Assembly (NCBI GenBank): GCA_025449435.1
Contig: JANWJO010000130.1
Location: forward strand, 1 to 5,882
Length of the DNA: 5,882 nucleotides
Reading direction: 5' to 3'
Source: Chloroflexota bacterium
GTDB taxonomy: Bacteria; Chloroflexota; UBA4733
Translations under genes and position numbers: made by a program
Shown here: positions 5,782-5,882 of the stretch, one piece after another
Layout of the letters: the number at the start of each line of letters is the position of its first letter
How positions within the stretch are numbered: the stretch's first letter is position 1
Notes under the pieces: generated by a model
The model's input: only the letters and a program-made list of their open reading frames with translations
Databases searched by the model: none
What the model was told of the DNA's origin: nothing

Positions 5782-5882
5782 CCCCCCTGGCGGGGGACGG
5801 AGCTGCCGGAAGGGCCGAACCCTTCGTGCCTGTTCCACGAAGTCCGCGGGACTCCGGCGCAACGTCCCCCCCAACGGGGGGG
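5773..5882. repeat. Dispersed hairpin repeat, copy 3: nested near-palindrome running off the right edge
   Basis: There are three hairpins in a row. The left arm has CGTCCCCC (5779-5786) paired with GGGGGACG (5792-5799). The centre has CTTCGTG (5822-5828) paired with CACGAAG (5836-5842). The right arm has seven C (5866-5872), AAC, then seven G (5876-5882), cut by the edge. The left and right hairpins lie 43 and 42 bp from the centre near 5832 and point in opposite directions, so the unit is a pair of inverted half-copies. The left half begins CCCTGTCGTCCC like copy 1. The right half, read on the minus strand, carries GGGACGTTGCGCCGGA, identical to 16 bases of copy 1. The element probably ends near 5891, outside the window. 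Confidence 0.7.

Overview
The window is GC-rich bacterial DNA, densely coded, with four protein genes and no RNA genes, CRISPR array or recognisable transposase. Strong GGAGG-type ribosome binding sites precede three of the four genes. The gene content (ParA, a Tat-exported solute-binding lipoprotein, a YchF-type ATPase and a divergent phosphoglucose isomerase), together with C/G-run hairpin repeats between genes, is what I would expect of a free-living, non-Proteobacterial heterotroph. My best guess is Chloroflexota, but this is an impression from the protein families and not a demonstrated assignment.

Layout, left to right: (1) parA/soj on the minus strand, running off the left edge with at most a few C-terminal codons missing (1-772). 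(2) A 68-bp gap with a 9-bp inverted repeat. (3) A Tat-type lipoprotein sugar-binding protein, also minus strand, starting at a GTG chosen by its ribosome binding site (841-2286). (4) A divergent intergenic region, 2287-2549, with one copy of a short hairpin repeat and weak promoter candidates. (5) A ychF/OLA1-type P-loop ATPase on the plus strand (2550-3665). (6) A convergent gap, 3666-3781, filled by two hairpin repeats. (7) A divergent phosphoglucose isomerase on the minus strand (3782-5725). (8) Its upstream region, to the right edge, filled by a nested, nearly palindromic version of the same repeat.

The genes do not form one pathway: chromosome or plasmid partitioning, solute capture, a translation-associated ATPase and central sugar metabolism sit side by side. 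parA and the binding protein are co-oriented and could be co-transcribed. The binding protein has no transporter permease in view. The most notable points are the isomerase, which keeps candidate catalytic Glu, His and Lys but has an altered sugar-phosphate loop; the dispersed repeat in three of the four intergenic spaces; and unusual switch I residues in the YchF protein. I found no convincing evidence of a new defence, mobile or regulatory system.
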